From JBAYIE01 sp041665785 (GTDB lineage Bacteria > Bacteroidota > Bacteroidia > UKL13-3), in assembly GCA_041665785.1 (NCBI GenBank), contig JBAYIE010000015.1, forward strand, positions 31,583 to 95,582: 64,000 bases of DNA, written 5' to 3'. Both the position numbers and the translations under genes were made by a program. Below are positions 27,048-36,467 of this stretch, piece by piece. A model generated the notes under the pieces. The model saw nothing but the letters and a program-made list of their open reading frames with translations, searched no databases and had not been told where the DNA came from. Within the stretch, counting starts at the first letter, position 1, and every line of letters starts with the position of its first letter.

Positions 27048-28541
27048 TTATTCCTTTTCGCTATTAATAAAGGCAATGGATGCTGCAATATCATCGTGCA
27101 AAATACGATCGCAGATATTGAAAGTAACCACCTTACGATAACGTTCCATCCAGGTTTCCAACGCCACTGAACTTTGTTTAGGTCGTCTGAACTCAATTGC
27201 CTGTGCAGCGTTGAGCAATTCGATGGCGAGGATTTTTTCCAGGTTATTTACTACTTGAGCACATTTGGTAGCAGCATTGGCTCCCATGCTTACATGATCT
27301 TCCTGACCGTTGCTGCTCACAATGCTGTCAACGGAAGCCGGAGTACATAATTGTTTATTCTGACTCACAATACTGGCTGCGGTATATTGTGGAATCATCA
27401 TACCGGAATGCAAACCGGGTTCTTTGGCCAGAAAAGGTGGTAAACCGCGCTGACCCGATATCAACTGATATGTTCTGCGTTCTGAAATACTTCCCAGTTC
27501 TGCCAATGCAATGGCTAAAAAATCAAGGGTAATAGCCAACGGCTGACCATGAAAATTCCCTCCTGAAATAATCAGATCTTCATCCGGAAATACGTTCGGA
27601 TTATCGGTAACCGCATTCATTTCACGCAAAAAAATGGTCTCCGCATAATGAATGGCATCCTTACTTGCACCATGTACCTGCGGAATACAACGAAATGCAT
27701 AAGGATCCTGAACCTGCGTCTTTACCTGTTGTGCTATTTCACTTTCCTTCAGCCATTCGCGCATACGTTTAGCCGTTTCTATTTGTCCGTGTTGTCCGCG
27801 TATCTCATGCAACAACGGATGGAACGGTTCCATGCGGCAATCAAATGCATCAACAGATAAAGCTGCAATGCGATCGGCCCAATCTGAAAGGTGCCCGGCT
27901 TTCAAAACAATCCACACGGCATAAGCCAGCATAAACTGTGTTCCGTTAATCAGAGCCAATCCTTCTTTCGACTGCAATGAAATGGGTTCCAATGCATACA
28001 CCTTTTGCAAAACGTCGGCATTCATCATCACCCAATCCCCGTTTTGTTGTGCCCAAACCTTACCTTGTCCGATCAGTGGTAAACATAAATGCGCCAACGG
28101 TGCAAGATCACCACTTGCACCCAGTGAACCTTGCTGATAAACCACGGGCAAAATATCGTGGTTAAACATTTCAATCAGTCGCTGCACTGTTTTTATCTGA
28201 ACCCCACTATGTCCATATGAAAGCGATTGGATTTTCAGAAGCAGCATCAGTTTCACTATTTCCGGTGGCACGGTATCGCCAGCTCCACACGCATGCGAGA
28301 GCAAAAGATTTACCTGCAATTGTTCCAGGTCAGCATTTGAAATTTGTGTATTGCACAAAGATCCGAAGCCGGTATTGATGCCATAAAATACAGCACCCGT
28401 TTCGCTCATTTTCCGGTCGAGGTAATCGCGGCAATGTTGTATACGATGCATGGCTGCATCGGAAAGAATCAGCTTTTTCTTCGCGGATATAATTCCGGAA
28501 ATCTGACTAAGGGTTAATTCGTTATTGATTTCAAAATTCAT
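27048..28541 (-). CDS. hutH: Histidine ammonia-lyase
   Basis: An aromatic amino-acid lyase of 497 aa. The MIO prosthetic group forms from A142-S143-G144 in GSLGASGDLAPLAH, and the catalytic tyrosine is in the YGINTGFG motif (Y53). It converts histidine to urocanate and ammonia, the first step of histidine degradation. The other hut genes are not in the window. The gene is 17 bp downstream of hisS on the same strand, so both may share a transcript. Tyrosine or phenylalanine ammonia-lyase activity is less likely given the conserved HAL-type sequence (SSNGQEDHVSMG). Confidence 0.93.
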   Translation of the reverse strand: MNFEINNELTLSQISGIISAKKKLILSDAAMHRIQHCRDYLDRKMSETGAVFYGINTGFGSLCNTQISNADLEQLQVNLLLSHACGAGDTVPPEIVKLMLLLKIQSLSYGHSGVQIKTVQRLIEMFNHDILPVVYQQGSLGASGDLAPLAHLCLPLIGQGKVWAQQNGDWVMMNADVLQKVYALEPISLQSKEGLALINGTQFMLAYAVWIVLKAGHLSDWADRIAALSVDAFDCRMEPFHPLLHEIRGQHGQIETAKRMREWLKESEIAQQVKTQVQDPYAFRCIPQVHGASKDAIHYAETIFLREMNAVTDNPNVFPDEDLIISGGNFHGQPLAITLDFLAIALAELGSISERRTYQLISGQRGLPPFLAKEPGLHSGMMIPQYTAASIVSQNKQLCTPASVDSIVSSNGQEDHVSMGANAATKCAQVVNNLEKILAIELLNAAQAIEFRRPKQSSVALETWMERYRKVVTFNICDRILHDDIAASIAFINSEKE

Positions 28542-28558
28542 ACAATCGAAAAAATAAG

Positions 28559-29932
28559 TTATTGCGTAAGGCGTGCAACGATAGTAGCAATAGGTAATGA
28601 TTCCTGTGTTCCCTGCATCAAATCTTTTAAAACCAGATTCCCGGTTTCCATTTCCTGATCGCCAATAATAATGGCATAAGGAATTTTCAGGGCATTGGCA
28701 TAATCGAGTTGCTTGCCTACCTTTTTCAAATCCGGATACAATTCAGCAGCAATTCCTGCATCGCGTAAATGTTTTAATGGTGCCAGTGCATATTGTTGTG
28801 CGAATGCATCCAATGCGCATACAAGTACTTTGGTCGTATCAAACTGAACTGCTTCAAACAGATTCAATTCCTCCATCACATCATAAATGCGATCGAGTCC
28901 GAATGAAATACCAACACCTGAAACATTGGGTAATCCAAAAATTCCGGTAAGGTTATCGTAACGTCCACCTCCACCAATACTGGAAAGCAAAGTTCCTTTT
29001 ACGGCAACAACCTCAAATATTGCACCGGTATAATAATTTAAGCCGCGGGCCAACGATAAATCATGAATCACATGCTTATATCTTCCTTCCACATTGTGCT
29101 CGCTTAAATTCAGGCACATGGAAACTACCTTCAGTTCTTCAATGCCTTTTGCAGATTGTTCATTGGCAGAAAAAAATTGCTCGATTTTTCTGTGATTGAT
29201 TGGTTCTGATAAGCACTCCTTAAACTGAAGCAGCTGAGCCGGGTTCGCACCCATATCAATCAATTCTTGTACAACCGTTTCAAGACCAACTTTATCTCTT
29301 TTATCCAGAATGGTTATCATTTCAATCAACTTCTCCGGAATACCCAAAATTTGAGATAAACCATCCAGTATTTTTCGGTTATTGTATTTGATCTGAACCG
29401 GAATATTTAATCGTTCAAATGCCTCGGCATAAATCTGTATCAGGTCTACTTCATTGAGCAAACTATCGCTCCCCACCACATCGGCATCGCATTGCCAGAA
29501 CTCGCGGTAACGGCCTTTTTGCGGCCGATCTGCTCTCCACACCGGTTGCATCTGATAGCGCTTAAAAGGGAAGGTTATGTCGTTGCGGTTCATTACCACA
29601 TAACGCGCAAACGGAACCGTTAAATCGTAACGCAAGCCTTTTTCGGCAACATCCGATGATTTAAAAGGAACCTGTGCAACTTCCTCTTTCCCGTATTGTT
29701 CGCGAATGGTTTTAAAAGCATCGCCGGAGTTCAGAACACGAAACAATAATTTATCTCCTTCATCCCCGTATTTTCCTTCGAGGGTTGAAAGATTTTCCAT
29801 TGTAGGTGTTTCAATGGGCATGAAACCGTACTTCTTGAATACCGACTCCAGGGTATTTAAAATATACCTGCGTTTGTAAACTTCATGCGGACTAAAATCG
29901 CGCGTACCTTTTGGAATGGATGGCTTTTGCAT
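28559..29932 (-). CDS. hisS: Histidine--tRNA ligase
   Basis: A class II aminoacyl-tRNA synthetase of 457 aa starting MQKPSIPKGTRDFSP. Visible are motif 2 (FWQCDADVVG), histidine-specific LARGLNYYTGAIFE and motif 3 (GVGISFGLDRI), followed by the C-terminal anticodon-binding domain (VLVCALD, LRDAGI, LDYANALKIPYAIIIG). The open frame reaches 29977, but a perfect -7 box at 29941-29948 shows that the start is the ATG at 29932. Confidence 0.95.
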   Translation of the reverse strand: MQKPSIPKGTRDFSPHEVYKRRYILNTLESVFKKYGFMPIETPTMENLSTLEGKYGDEGDKLLFRVLNSGDAFKTIREQYGKEEVAQVPFKSSDVAEKGLRYDLTVPFARYVVMNRNDITFPFKRYQMQPVWRADRPQKGRYREFWQCDADVVGSDSLLNEVDLIQIYAEAFERLNIPVQIKYNNRKILDGLSQILGIPEKLIEMITILDKRDKVGLETVVQELIDMGANPAQLLQFKECLSEPINHRKIEQFFSANEQSAKGIEELKVVSMCLNLSEHNVEGRYKHVIHDLSLARGLNYYTGAIFEVVAVKGTLLSSIGGGGRYDNLTGIFGLPNVSGVGISFGLDRIYDVMEELNLFEAVQFDTTKVLVCALDAFAQQYALAPLKHLRDAGIAAELYPDLKKVGKQLDYANALKIPYAIIIGDQEMETGNLVLKDLMQGTQESLPIATIVARLTQ

Positions 29933-29940
29933 AGACGAAG

Positions 29941-29948
29941 CAAAAATA
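29941..29948 (-). promoter_or_regulatory. -7 promoter box of hisS
   Basis: On the minus strand TATTTTTG matches TAnnTTTG exactly and ends 8 bp before the hisS ATG, predicting a leader of only a few nucleotides. No -33 TTG was seen at normal spacing. Confidence 0.5.
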
Positions 29949-30030
29949 CTTTTTTTAACCGTACTCCTATACCCCATTCCTGTGCAAAATACGGATGCTT
30001 ATAATGTCAGATTCAGGCTATCTTTAACGC

Positions 30031-30831
30031 ATGAATTTTGAATTGTTATGTGCTCAAACCTGTGCTGTTGTTAAAGAAACAGGGGCATTCATTCAACAGG
30101 AAGCTGCCGGGTTCAATGCCGGAGTTGTTGAAATCAAAAGTTTCAATCAGCTGGTTTCCTATGTCGATAAAACGGCTGAAGAACAATTGGTATCTGCATT
30201 GAGAGCGTTGCTGCCTGAGGCGGGTTTTATAACGGAAGAGCAAACGGTTCTTACTGAGCAAAGACCTTATATGTGGGTTATTGATCCGCTGGATGGTACC
30301 ACCAATTTTGTGCATGGCGTTCCGGTTTACAGTATCAGCATTGGATTGTTGCACCACAACGAACCTGTTTTAGGGGTGGTACTGGAACTCAACCGCGATG
30401 AACTTTTTTATGCCTGGAAAGACAGCAAAGCGTATTTGAACGGAAAAGAAATTCATGTGGCTACCAACCCTGATTTATCGATGGCATTGCTGGCAACCGG
30501 GTTTCCTTATTACGACTTTCAAATCATGCAACAATACCTCAACACTTTGCACCTGTTGATGAAAGGTACACAGGGAATGCGACGCATGGGAAGTGCAGCT
30601 GTTGATCTGGCCTATGTAGCATGCGGACGGTTTGATGGATTTTTTGAGTATGGACTTGCCCCCTGGGATGTTACCGGTGGCGCTTTCATTGTGCAGCAAG
30701 CCGGAGGTACCGTAACTGATTTTAAAGGAGGAAATGATTATTTATTCGGTAAGGCTATCATTGCTTCATCACCTGGAGTATATGCTGAATTTCAACAGGT
30801 AATCGAAAGCAATTTTAAAGTTAGTCATTGA
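30031..30831 (+). CDS. suhB: Inositol-monophosphatase family protein
   Basis: A 266-aa metal-dependent phosphatase with motif WVIDPLDGTTNFVHG, the upstream acidic FITEEQ, and the second metal motif APWDVTGGAFIVQQAGG. The family removes phosphate from inositol monophosphate; in bacteria SuhB-type proteins can also act in rRNA synthesis or in sugar and sulfur nucleotide metabolism. The exact role is not readable. A near-consensus box TATCTTTA (30019-30026) lies 4 bp before the ATG. The 3' end overlaps lnt by 11 bp, tail to tail. Confidence 0.85.
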   Translation: MNFELLCAQTCAVVKETGAFIQQEAAGFNAGVVEIKSFNQLVSYVDKTAEEQLVSALRALLPEAGFITEEQTVLTEQRPYMWVIDPLDGTTNFVHGVPVYSISIGLLHHNEPVLGVVLELNRDELFYAWKDSKAYLNGKEIHVATNPDLSMALLATGFPYYDFQIMQQYLNTLHLLMKGTQGMRRMGSAAVDLAYVACGRFDGFFEYGLAPWDVTGGAFIVQQAGGTVTDFKGGNDYLFGKAIIASSPGVYAEFQQVIESNFKVSH

Positions 30832-32440
30832 CAGGATCTCTTTTTCGTTTCCAATTCACTACCAACGTTAAAATCGACAGACCGGCTGCCGTTAACCCCA
30901 ACCAATCACCATACTTTACATAAAAAGTTTCTGCGGTATTTAAAATCACAGTGTGCTTCAATGCATCGGCTGTCCACCATTCACTTTTACTTAATACATT
31001 TCCTTTTGGATCAATAAAACCGGAGATCCCGGTGTTGGCAGCCCGGGCTACATAACGCCGCGTTTCAATGGCACGCAGGCGGGCATAATCAAAATGCTGC
31101 CGGTATCCGGGAGTATTTCCCCACCATCCATCGTTGGTGATGATAGCGATCAACCCGGCACCCTTTTTTACATATGATGCCACATACTCACCGAAAACCG
31201 ATTCATAACAAATAACAGGAGCCACCGATCTGTTATCATGGTTTGATTGACCGATATACAAAACTTTGGAAGTGCTGTCGCAACCCAGACTGCCACTTGT
31301 TCCGCCCAGATCTACGGTTAATTTTTTGATGAATCCTATTTTATCGGCATACGGCAATCGCTCTACTCCGGGTACCAATATCGATTTGTGATAGATTTGA
31401 ATTTCATTGGAAAAATTATTGATCAGCAAGGCTGTATTGTACGCATCGTAATAGATATTGTCGCGATATAACCGGGCAGTTTTCGAAAGGGTTTCCTGAT
31501 TTTCATAAAACCGGTACGTATCGGCTCCGCTCAAAATAACCAGCTGAGGGTGTGCTAAAATAAATTGCCTCAACAAGGCTATTGTTTCGTAATTACCTAA
31601 ATCATCTTCGCGTAAACTGCCTACTAATGCTGTTTCCGGGAAACAAACCAATTGGGTTGAGCTATCTACCGTCTTTTCTGCAAGCTCCAACATTTTGCGG
31701 GTTTGCTCCAGTGGACTCATGCCCGAGAATTTGTCTTTATACGGATCAATATTGGGTTGAACCACCACTACCTGCAGGTTCTTTCCGGTAATTCTCAAAT
31801 CTGAAGCAATATACCAGGACAAAAAAGCAGGGGCAAAAACATAGAAAAATACCAGGTTAAATCCTTTTGTATAACGTTCTGGTGCAGAACGTTCTTCCCA
31901 CTTCATGAGGTATCGGAAAATATATACGTTTACAAGCAAAATCCATAAACTTCCACCAAAAACACCGGTATATTCATACCACTGAACCAGTTCAGGCATC
32001 GACGAAAACACATTTCCGAGAGCGAGCCATGGCCAGGTGGCTTCCCAGTTAAAATGCCCGTATTCAAATGTAATCCACAACAAGATAAACGCGCGCTGCG
32101 CATCCTGCTGTTGCATGCGAAATTGCAAGCGATGATACAATATCACCGGCAAACACATCAAACTGCTGTTGAGTAAAACGGCCATCCATGCTCCTTCCAC
32201 AGAAGCATTTTTTATCCACCAGGTTGAACCTGCATTCCAGAGTGCGAAGGCAAAAAAAGCATACAACAACAACCATGCAGTTGCGCGTTGTTGCTCTCTG
32301 ATCTTTTGTTCTATCCAGAGCAGGGGAACGAATCCTATAAAGGCAGTAAAAACCAACCCATAGGGTTGCCATGCCAGCGTAAGTATGCCTGCACTCAGCA
32401 GCGATGCGAATAAGAAATGCAGGTGCCTGGGCTGTTGCAT
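30821..32440 (-). CDS. lnt: Apolipoprotein N-acyltransferase
   Basis: A 539-aa inner-membrane enzyme with about six N-terminal transmembrane helices (to about residue 210) and a periplasmic nitrilase-like domain. The catalytic triad is visible: Glu in CFPETALVG, Lys in the IYHKSILVPGVERLPY segment, and Cys in VICYESVFG. It adds the third acyl chain to lipoproteins, such as the LptE- and LptC-like proteins encoded nearby. Met 7 of the frame (32440) is preferred because it leads directly into the first hydrophobic helix; the frame opens at 32458. Confidence 0.92.
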   Translation of the reverse strand: MQQPRHLHFLFASLLSAGILTLAWQPYGLVFTAFIGFVPLLWIEQKIREQQRATAWLLLYAFFAFALWNAGSTWWIKNASVEGAWMAVLLNSSLMCLPVILYHRLQFRMQQQDAQRAFILLWITFEYGHFNWEATWPWLALGNVFSSMPELVQWYEYTGVFGGSLWILLVNVYIFRYLMKWEERSAPERYTKGFNLVFFYVFAPAFLSWYIASDLRITGKNLQVVVVQPNIDPYKDKFSGMSPLEQTRKMLELAEKTVDSSTQLVCFPETALVGSLREDDLGNYETIALLRQFILAHPQLVILSGADTYRFYENQETLSKTARLYRDNIYYDAYNTALLINNFSNEIQIYHKSILVPGVERLPYADKIGFIKKLTVDLGGTSGSLGCDSTSKVLYIGQSNHDNRSVAPVICYESVFGEYVASYVKKGAGLIAIITNDGWWGNTPGYRQHFDYARLRAIETRRYVARAANTGISGFIDPKGNVLSKSEWWTADALKHTVILNTAETFYVKYGDWLGLTAAGLSILTLVVNWKRKRDPVND

Positions 32441-32519
32441 GGGTGAAATATACAACAATCCCGCAGAAGGAATATTTCAGGTGAAAATTTCCGGCTGCGG
32501 GATCGTTAAAAAAATCTGG

Positions 32520-33122
32520 TTATAAAGCAGCTTCGTATAAACGGCTTGCTTCTTCCCAATTAACGATATTCCAGAATGCGTTGCAATAATCGGGACGTCG
32601 ATTTTGATAGTTCAGGTAATAGGCATGTTCCCAAACGTCTAACGCTAAAACCGGCTTACCTTTAACTTCGGCAATATCCATCAACGGGTTATCCTGGTTT
32701 GGGGTTGAGCAAATGGCCAATTTCCCGTCCTTCACAATTACCCAGGCCCAACCTGAACCAAATCGCGTAGTGGCTGCTTTGTTAAATTCTTCTTTCAACT
32801 TTTCCATTCCGCCAAGATCAGCTTCAATAGCTGCAGCAAGTTTGGCTGATGGAGAAGTCGGTTTGGCGCTCAACAAAGTCCAGAATAAACTGTGGTTAAA
32901 ATGTCCGCCGCCGTTGTTACGCACAGGCATGGCGAATTTGCTGATAGAGGCACAAAGAGCCTCAATGCTCATTTTTTCTCCATCAGTACCTGCCAGTGCA
33001 TTGTTGAGGTTTGTCACATAGGCCTGATGGTGTTTCGTATGATGGATTTCCATGGTACGCGCATCGATATGCGGCTCCAATGCGGTGTAATCGTAAGTAA
33101 GTTTTGGTAATTCGAATGACAT
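32520..33122 (-). CDS. sodB: Superoxide dismutase (Fe/Mn)
   Basis: A complete 200-aa Fe/Mn superoxide dismutase. Metal ligands are in HHTKHHQAYV (first His), GGGHFNHSLFW (second His) and LDVWEHAYYLNYQNRR (Asp and His). It turns superoxide into oxygen and peroxide and acts in the cytoplasm. Iron or manganese use cannot be decided with certainty. It stands alone, with a 130-bp upstream gap in which no exact -7 box was found. Confidence 0.94.
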   Translation of the reverse strand: MSFELPKLTYDYTALEPHIDARTMEIHHTKHHQAYVTNLNNALAGTDGEKMSIEALCASISKFAMPVRNNGGGHFNHSLFWTLLSAKPTSPSAKLAAAIEADLGGMEKLKEEFNKAATTRFGSGWAWVIVKDGKLAICSTPNQDNPLMDIAEVKGKPVLALDVWEHAYYLNYQNRRPDYCNAFWNIVNWEEASRLYEAAL

Positions 33123-33288
33123 ATGATTAATTATTTATAAGTGTGAACAATAAGAAAAGGACTACGAAGTAAATGCTTGAAAAGGATGAATCAAATTTTT
33201 AGACGTTAATTTAATGCTACATTAAGCGAAGAGAAGTTGTTTAATTTTAACAATGATCCCTGCAAATGGTTTCGCATCTTTGTGCTGC

Positions 33289-33741
33289 ATGTCTGTTCCA
33301 TCTAAGTTAAATATACTAAAACACTGTCGCCACATACTGGAAGACCGGATACAAGTTGCACGGCAGGCCATGTTGCAGGCTCAGGAATCGGCCAATCAGG
33401 AGGATAAAAGCAGTGCCGGTGATAAGTATGAAACATCGAGAGCTATGGGACAATTGGCGCGCGACATGAATGCCCGCCAATTGCAGGAAGCCTTACAATC
33501 ACTCAAAGATCTGGATAAACTGGAAATGGGTACATCGCCCATAATTATTCCGGGATCACTGGTATTGGCTGAAAATACCTGGTATATGCTTGCCACAGCC
33601 ATTGGAAAAACTGAGGTAGACGGGTTGTCCATAACCATTCTGTCACCGGCCTCTCCGTTAGCTAAACAATTATTGGGTAAAACTACCGGAAAGTCATTTC
33701 TGTTCAGAGATAAAAGCGTTAAGATTGATAAGATACTTTGA
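33289..33741 (+). CDS. GreA/GreB-like transcription-factor-fold protein
   Basis: A 150-aa protein with a helical N-terminal half (about 5-75, coiled-coil-like, with ILEDRIQVARQAMLQAQESA) and a C-terminal domain ending in SPLAKQLLGKTTGKSFLF, the hallmark of the Gre/FKBP-like C-terminal domain. This family is often wrongly labelled 3-oxoacyl-ACP synthase in Bacteroidota genomes. It may bind RNA polymerase, but the Gre acidic tip is not evident. The frame opens at 33253; a near-consensus box CATCTTTG (33275-33282) just before ATG 33289 favours the shorter form. Confidence 0.72.
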   Translation: MSVPSKLNILKHCRHILEDRIQVARQAMLQAQESANQEDKSSAGDKYETSRAMGQLARDMNARQLQEALQSLKDLDKLEMGTSPIIIPGSLVLAENTWYMLATAIGKTEVDGLSITILSPASPLAKQLLGKTTGKSFLFRDKSVKIDKIL

Positions 33742-33766
33742 TCCTTTCAGCTTATTCAAATCATCC

Positions 33767-33937
33767 TTATTTAATGGTCTTTCTGTTTTTGAAATACATC
33801 AAGCCAAAAACTATGGCAAGTATAAAATACAGGTAAGCTTTATCGTATAGGAAATGTTCAAATACGGAAATGTAAATTCCAACCAACAACGCTGTTATCG
33901 CCAGGATCAGCCAATTCCAGTGAATGAGTTTCTTCAT
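33767..33937 (-). CDS. Small 56-aa membrane protein coupled to lptC
   Basis: A short frame encodes a protein of 56 aa starting MKKLIHWNWLILAITALLVG with a second hydrophobic stretch AYLYFILAIVFGLMYF and a basic end (KNRKTIK). This gives two predicted membrane helices. Its ATG overlaps the lptC stop in the classic ATGA arrangement (33934-33937), strong evidence for translational coupling. I do not recognise the family. A role next to the LPS-export periplasmic protein LptC is suggested by position only. Confidence 0.7.
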   Translation of the reverse strand: MKKLIHWNWLILAITALLVGIYISVFEHFLYDKAYLYFILAIVFGLMYFKNRKTIK

Positions 33938-34473
33938 TTGTCCAGATCAAAAGTGCCACTGATTTGTTTGATCTTGTAGCGTGTAAATTCGGCATTGGAT
34001 TCAAACCCGACACCGGTAATAATTTCAGTGGGCGTAGTGATACGTACGTATTTATCGGTATAAATTAATTGTTTCGTTTCATCCCATGTCAATAATTCGG
34101 TGCGTAACGTATCGCCTTTTACATTTACGAGGATCACATCGTTTTTGGCTACCATTTTGTGATCCCGTTCGTAACGAATGGCATAACGGGCACGAAGCGA
34201 ACTTTCTGTTTTTTGTTGCTTGTTCAGGAAATAGACGGTGATGCCTTTTGCCATTTCGGTTTCGTTGCGTTCTTCGCTGGCAAAACGTTTCATCACAGGT
34301 GCAAAAACCCGGGCGCGTATGATTCCTGAATCGGTATAATGAATCAATACATTTTTACCGGTTTCAACCGGCATATCGGCCACATTTTTGGTGAGGATAT
34401 TAACCTTTTCAATATCGGTTTGCGTGCATGCTGCAAAACTTAACCAAACAAAAAGGAGTAGATACCTAGTCAT
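33934..34473 (-). CDS. lptC: LPS export periplasmic protein LptC
   Basis: A 179-aa lipoprotein-like LptC. The N-terminal hydrophobic signal ends in the lipobox-like LSFAAC, followed by the LptC-type beta-jellyroll with IRARVFAPVMKRF, GITVYFLN, SSLRARYAI, MVAKNDVILVN and LLTWDETKQLIYTDKYVRI. LptC receives lipopolysaccharide from the LptBFG transporter and passes it towards the outer membrane. It overlaps the upstream barrel gene by 8 bp and the downstream 56-aa gene by 4 bp. Order coaX, barrel, lptC is common in Bacteroidota. Confidence 0.9.
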   Translation of the reverse strand: MTRYLLLFVWLSFAACTQTDIEKVNILTKNVADMPVETGKNVLIHYTDSGIIRARVFAPVMKRFASEERNETEMAKGITVYFLNKQQKTESSLRARYAIRYERDHKMVAKNDVILVNVKGDTLRTELLTWDETKQLIYTDKYVRITTPTEIITGVGFESNAEFTRYKIKQISGTFDLDK

Positions 34474-35746
34474 ATTTATAACGTATAAACCAAGGATCGC
34501 TAAAGGTAATTCCCAGTATAATACGGAACAAATCTTCGCGTAACAAATTATTGGAAGTGGTGCCCCGGCTCATATACTCTACCCCTAAATTCATACGGGA
34601 TTTTGATTTGCCCATAGGAAATCCCAATCCGGCTGATAGAGAAATACTGTTAATGGTTTGTCCGTTGATTTCCAGATTTCCGTTATCCATGCGTCCACCC
34701 AAACGGTATTCCATGCGCTGAAAATAATTTTTCAGAGCATTGGCATCCGGTATAATCGTTCCGCCCAAAGAAACACTCAGGCAATTTTTAAGATTATCCG
34801 ATTGATCAAAGGCACGGTAATCCGACCAGGCTGTATAATTTACATCTGCTCCAATCAACCACATCCCTTTACGTTCCAGCGAAATTCCGGTTTTAATACT
34901 TTGAGGCATCACCACTTTACCGTCTTTGTTTTCGTAATGCTCGATGGTATCTGCAGTATACATAGCTGTGCCTCCCCAACCAAGCGAACGATTGGTAAAA
35001 GAGGATCTGGCATCCATACTTGTTTGAGGTATATAGGTTAATCCTATATTGAGTTTGTATTTATCGTTTAAACTGCGATGGAATTGTAAACTCCATTCAA
35101 ATTGAAAATCCTGAATCACCTGCACACGTTCTTCCGATAAATTGAATTTATGCAATGCGGTATCGAAAATGAGTTGTTGACTACGGGTGATTTTCCCAAA
35201 CAGGTAATTCATCTGCACACCGGCTGACAGATATTGATTAATCCGAAATCCGGTACCGGCCAAAAATCTGGATAAGCCTCCGCGTCCCTGCATCTCCGTA
35301 GTTCCGGTAAAAGATGGATTGCCGCCATATTCCTTCTTAGCACTCAAATTGTAACCCACGGCAGAGTATGGTAAAATGGCTGCAACCAAACTCACGCCCC
35401 TTTTTAATGAAAGCGGTATACCAATGGAAAAATAGGAGAAGCTGGCATTGTCGAATTGTGATGAGGCAGTGGCATTGCTTAAGCTCCCCAGTGTATACAT
35501 AAATCCTGCCTCATATACCGTTTGTTGCAATGCCGATGAGGATGCAGAATTTAAGATATTTATCTCGTAAGGTCGACGGTATGCTTGTCCGGTCTGGCCC
35601 ATAGCCAGTAATTGCGCAGTACCCGGAAAATGAATATCGCCCGGTCCAACCACAGAATAAGGCGATTGCGTCAGGTTTTGTGCCTTGGCTGATGCTGAAA
35701 ACAAAACAAACGTGAAGAGAACTAAAAACCGATTAAACCTGAGCAT
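34466..35746 (-). CDS. Outer-membrane beta-barrel protein (FadL/OmpP1-like), unknown cargo
   Basis: A 426-aa exported protein with signal peptide (1-22, FVLFSASAKAQ) and many alternating-hydrophobic strands, ending in GITFSDPWFIRYKYD. The N-terminal segment SPYSVVGPGDIHF with later LAMGQTG is typical of a conserved Bacteroidota barrel found between coaX and lptC. The substrate is unknown; the conserved link with lptC hints at a role in outer-membrane biogenesis. It overlaps coaX by 14 bp, so the genes are likely in one operon. Confidence 0.78.
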   Translation of the reverse strand: MLRFNRFLVLFTFVLFSASAKAQNLTQSPYSVVGPGDIHFPGTAQLLAMGQTGQAYRRPYEINILNSASSSALQQTVYEAGFMYTLGSLSNATASSQFDNASFSYFSIGIPLSLKRGVSLVAAILPYSAVGYNLSAKKEYGGNPSFTGTTEMQGRGGLSRFLAGTGFRINQYLSAGVQMNYLFGKITRSQQLIFDTALHKFNLSEERVQVIQDFQFEWSLQFHRSLNDKYKLNIGLTYIPQTSMDARSSFTNRSLGWGGTAMYTADTIEHYENKDGKVVMPQSIKTGISLERKGMWLIGADVNYTAWSDYRAFDQSDNLKNCLSVSLGGTIIPDANALKNYFQRMEYRLGGRMDNGNLEINGQTINSISLSAGLGFPMGKSKSRMNLGVEYMSRGTTSNNLLREDLFRIILGITFSDPWFIRYKYD

Positions 35747-36467
35747 GAAACAATAGTATTTTATTTAAACCGAACAGTACCAAATTCGGCGCTGCAAAGA
35801 TGTTGTTTTTGACGTGTTTGCCAAACAGCAGACTATCTCCACCACATAAGAGCACCTGCAATCTGTTAAACTGCTCTTCATAACGGGCAATGGTGCCGTT
35901 TATTTCGTGAACCATTCCGTAAAAAACCCCCGATTGGATTGAGGATTCAGTTGAATTGCCTATAAATTCAGGTATTCCGGAAAGTTCAACTTCCGGCAAT
36001 TTATGGGTGAAGGTATTCAAAGCCTTAAACCGCATTTGCAGTCCGGGAGAGATTGCTCCACCCTGATAATGCCTGTTGGCATCGATACAATCATACGTAA
36101 TACAAGTACCGGCATCAATTACGAGGCAATGTTGATCCGGAAAGAAATGCAGGGCGCCTGCAACCCCGGCCAAGCGGTCAGTACCCAATGTGGCGGGAGT
36201 TTCGTAACCTATGGTAAACGGTAATGCCAATTCTGCACTGAGTTTATACCAGGTGCAATGTTTTTCTAAGACCGATTCAATTCCTTCCAGCATAGCACCC
36301 ACACGTGCAATGAGCGCATATGTGATTGAATAGCGAGAAAAAAGATCGTTCAGTTCTTCCACTTGCTGCAACTTCATTTCGTGCACCAGTTCCATTTCTT
36401 TAAAAATGGCTGCCTTTACGTTTGTGTTACCGGCATCAACTACCAATGTGTATGTTACAGTATCCAT
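35733..36467 (-). CDS. coaX: Type III pantothenate kinase
   Basis: A 244-aa ASKHA-fold kinase that phosphorylates pantothenate, the first step of coenzyme A synthesis. Visible are the phosphate-1 motif VDAGNTNVKAAIF, TLGTDRLAGVAGAL, the DAGTCITYD phosphate-2 motif and the GGAISPGL loop. It is the usual form in Bacteroidota. It overlaps birA by 13 bp upstream and the barrel gene downstream. Confidence 0.94.
   Translation of the reverse strand: MDTVTYTLVVDAGNTNVKAAIFKEMELVHEMKLQQVEELNDLFSRYSITYALIARVGAMLEGIESVLEKHCTWYKLSAELALPFTIGYETPATLGTDRLAGVAGALHFFPDQHCLVIDAGTCITYDCIDANRHYQGGAISPGLQMRFKALNTFTHKLPEVELSGIPEFIGNSTESSIQSGVFYGMVHEINGTIARYEEQFNRLQVLLCGGDSLLFGKHVKNNIFAAPNLVLFGLNKILLFHAQV

Noticed and set aside
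33289..33741. 3-oxoacyl-ACP synthase
   Set aside because: The protein is only about 150 aa and has no Cys-His-His thiolase active site; the name is a known annotation error for such sequences.
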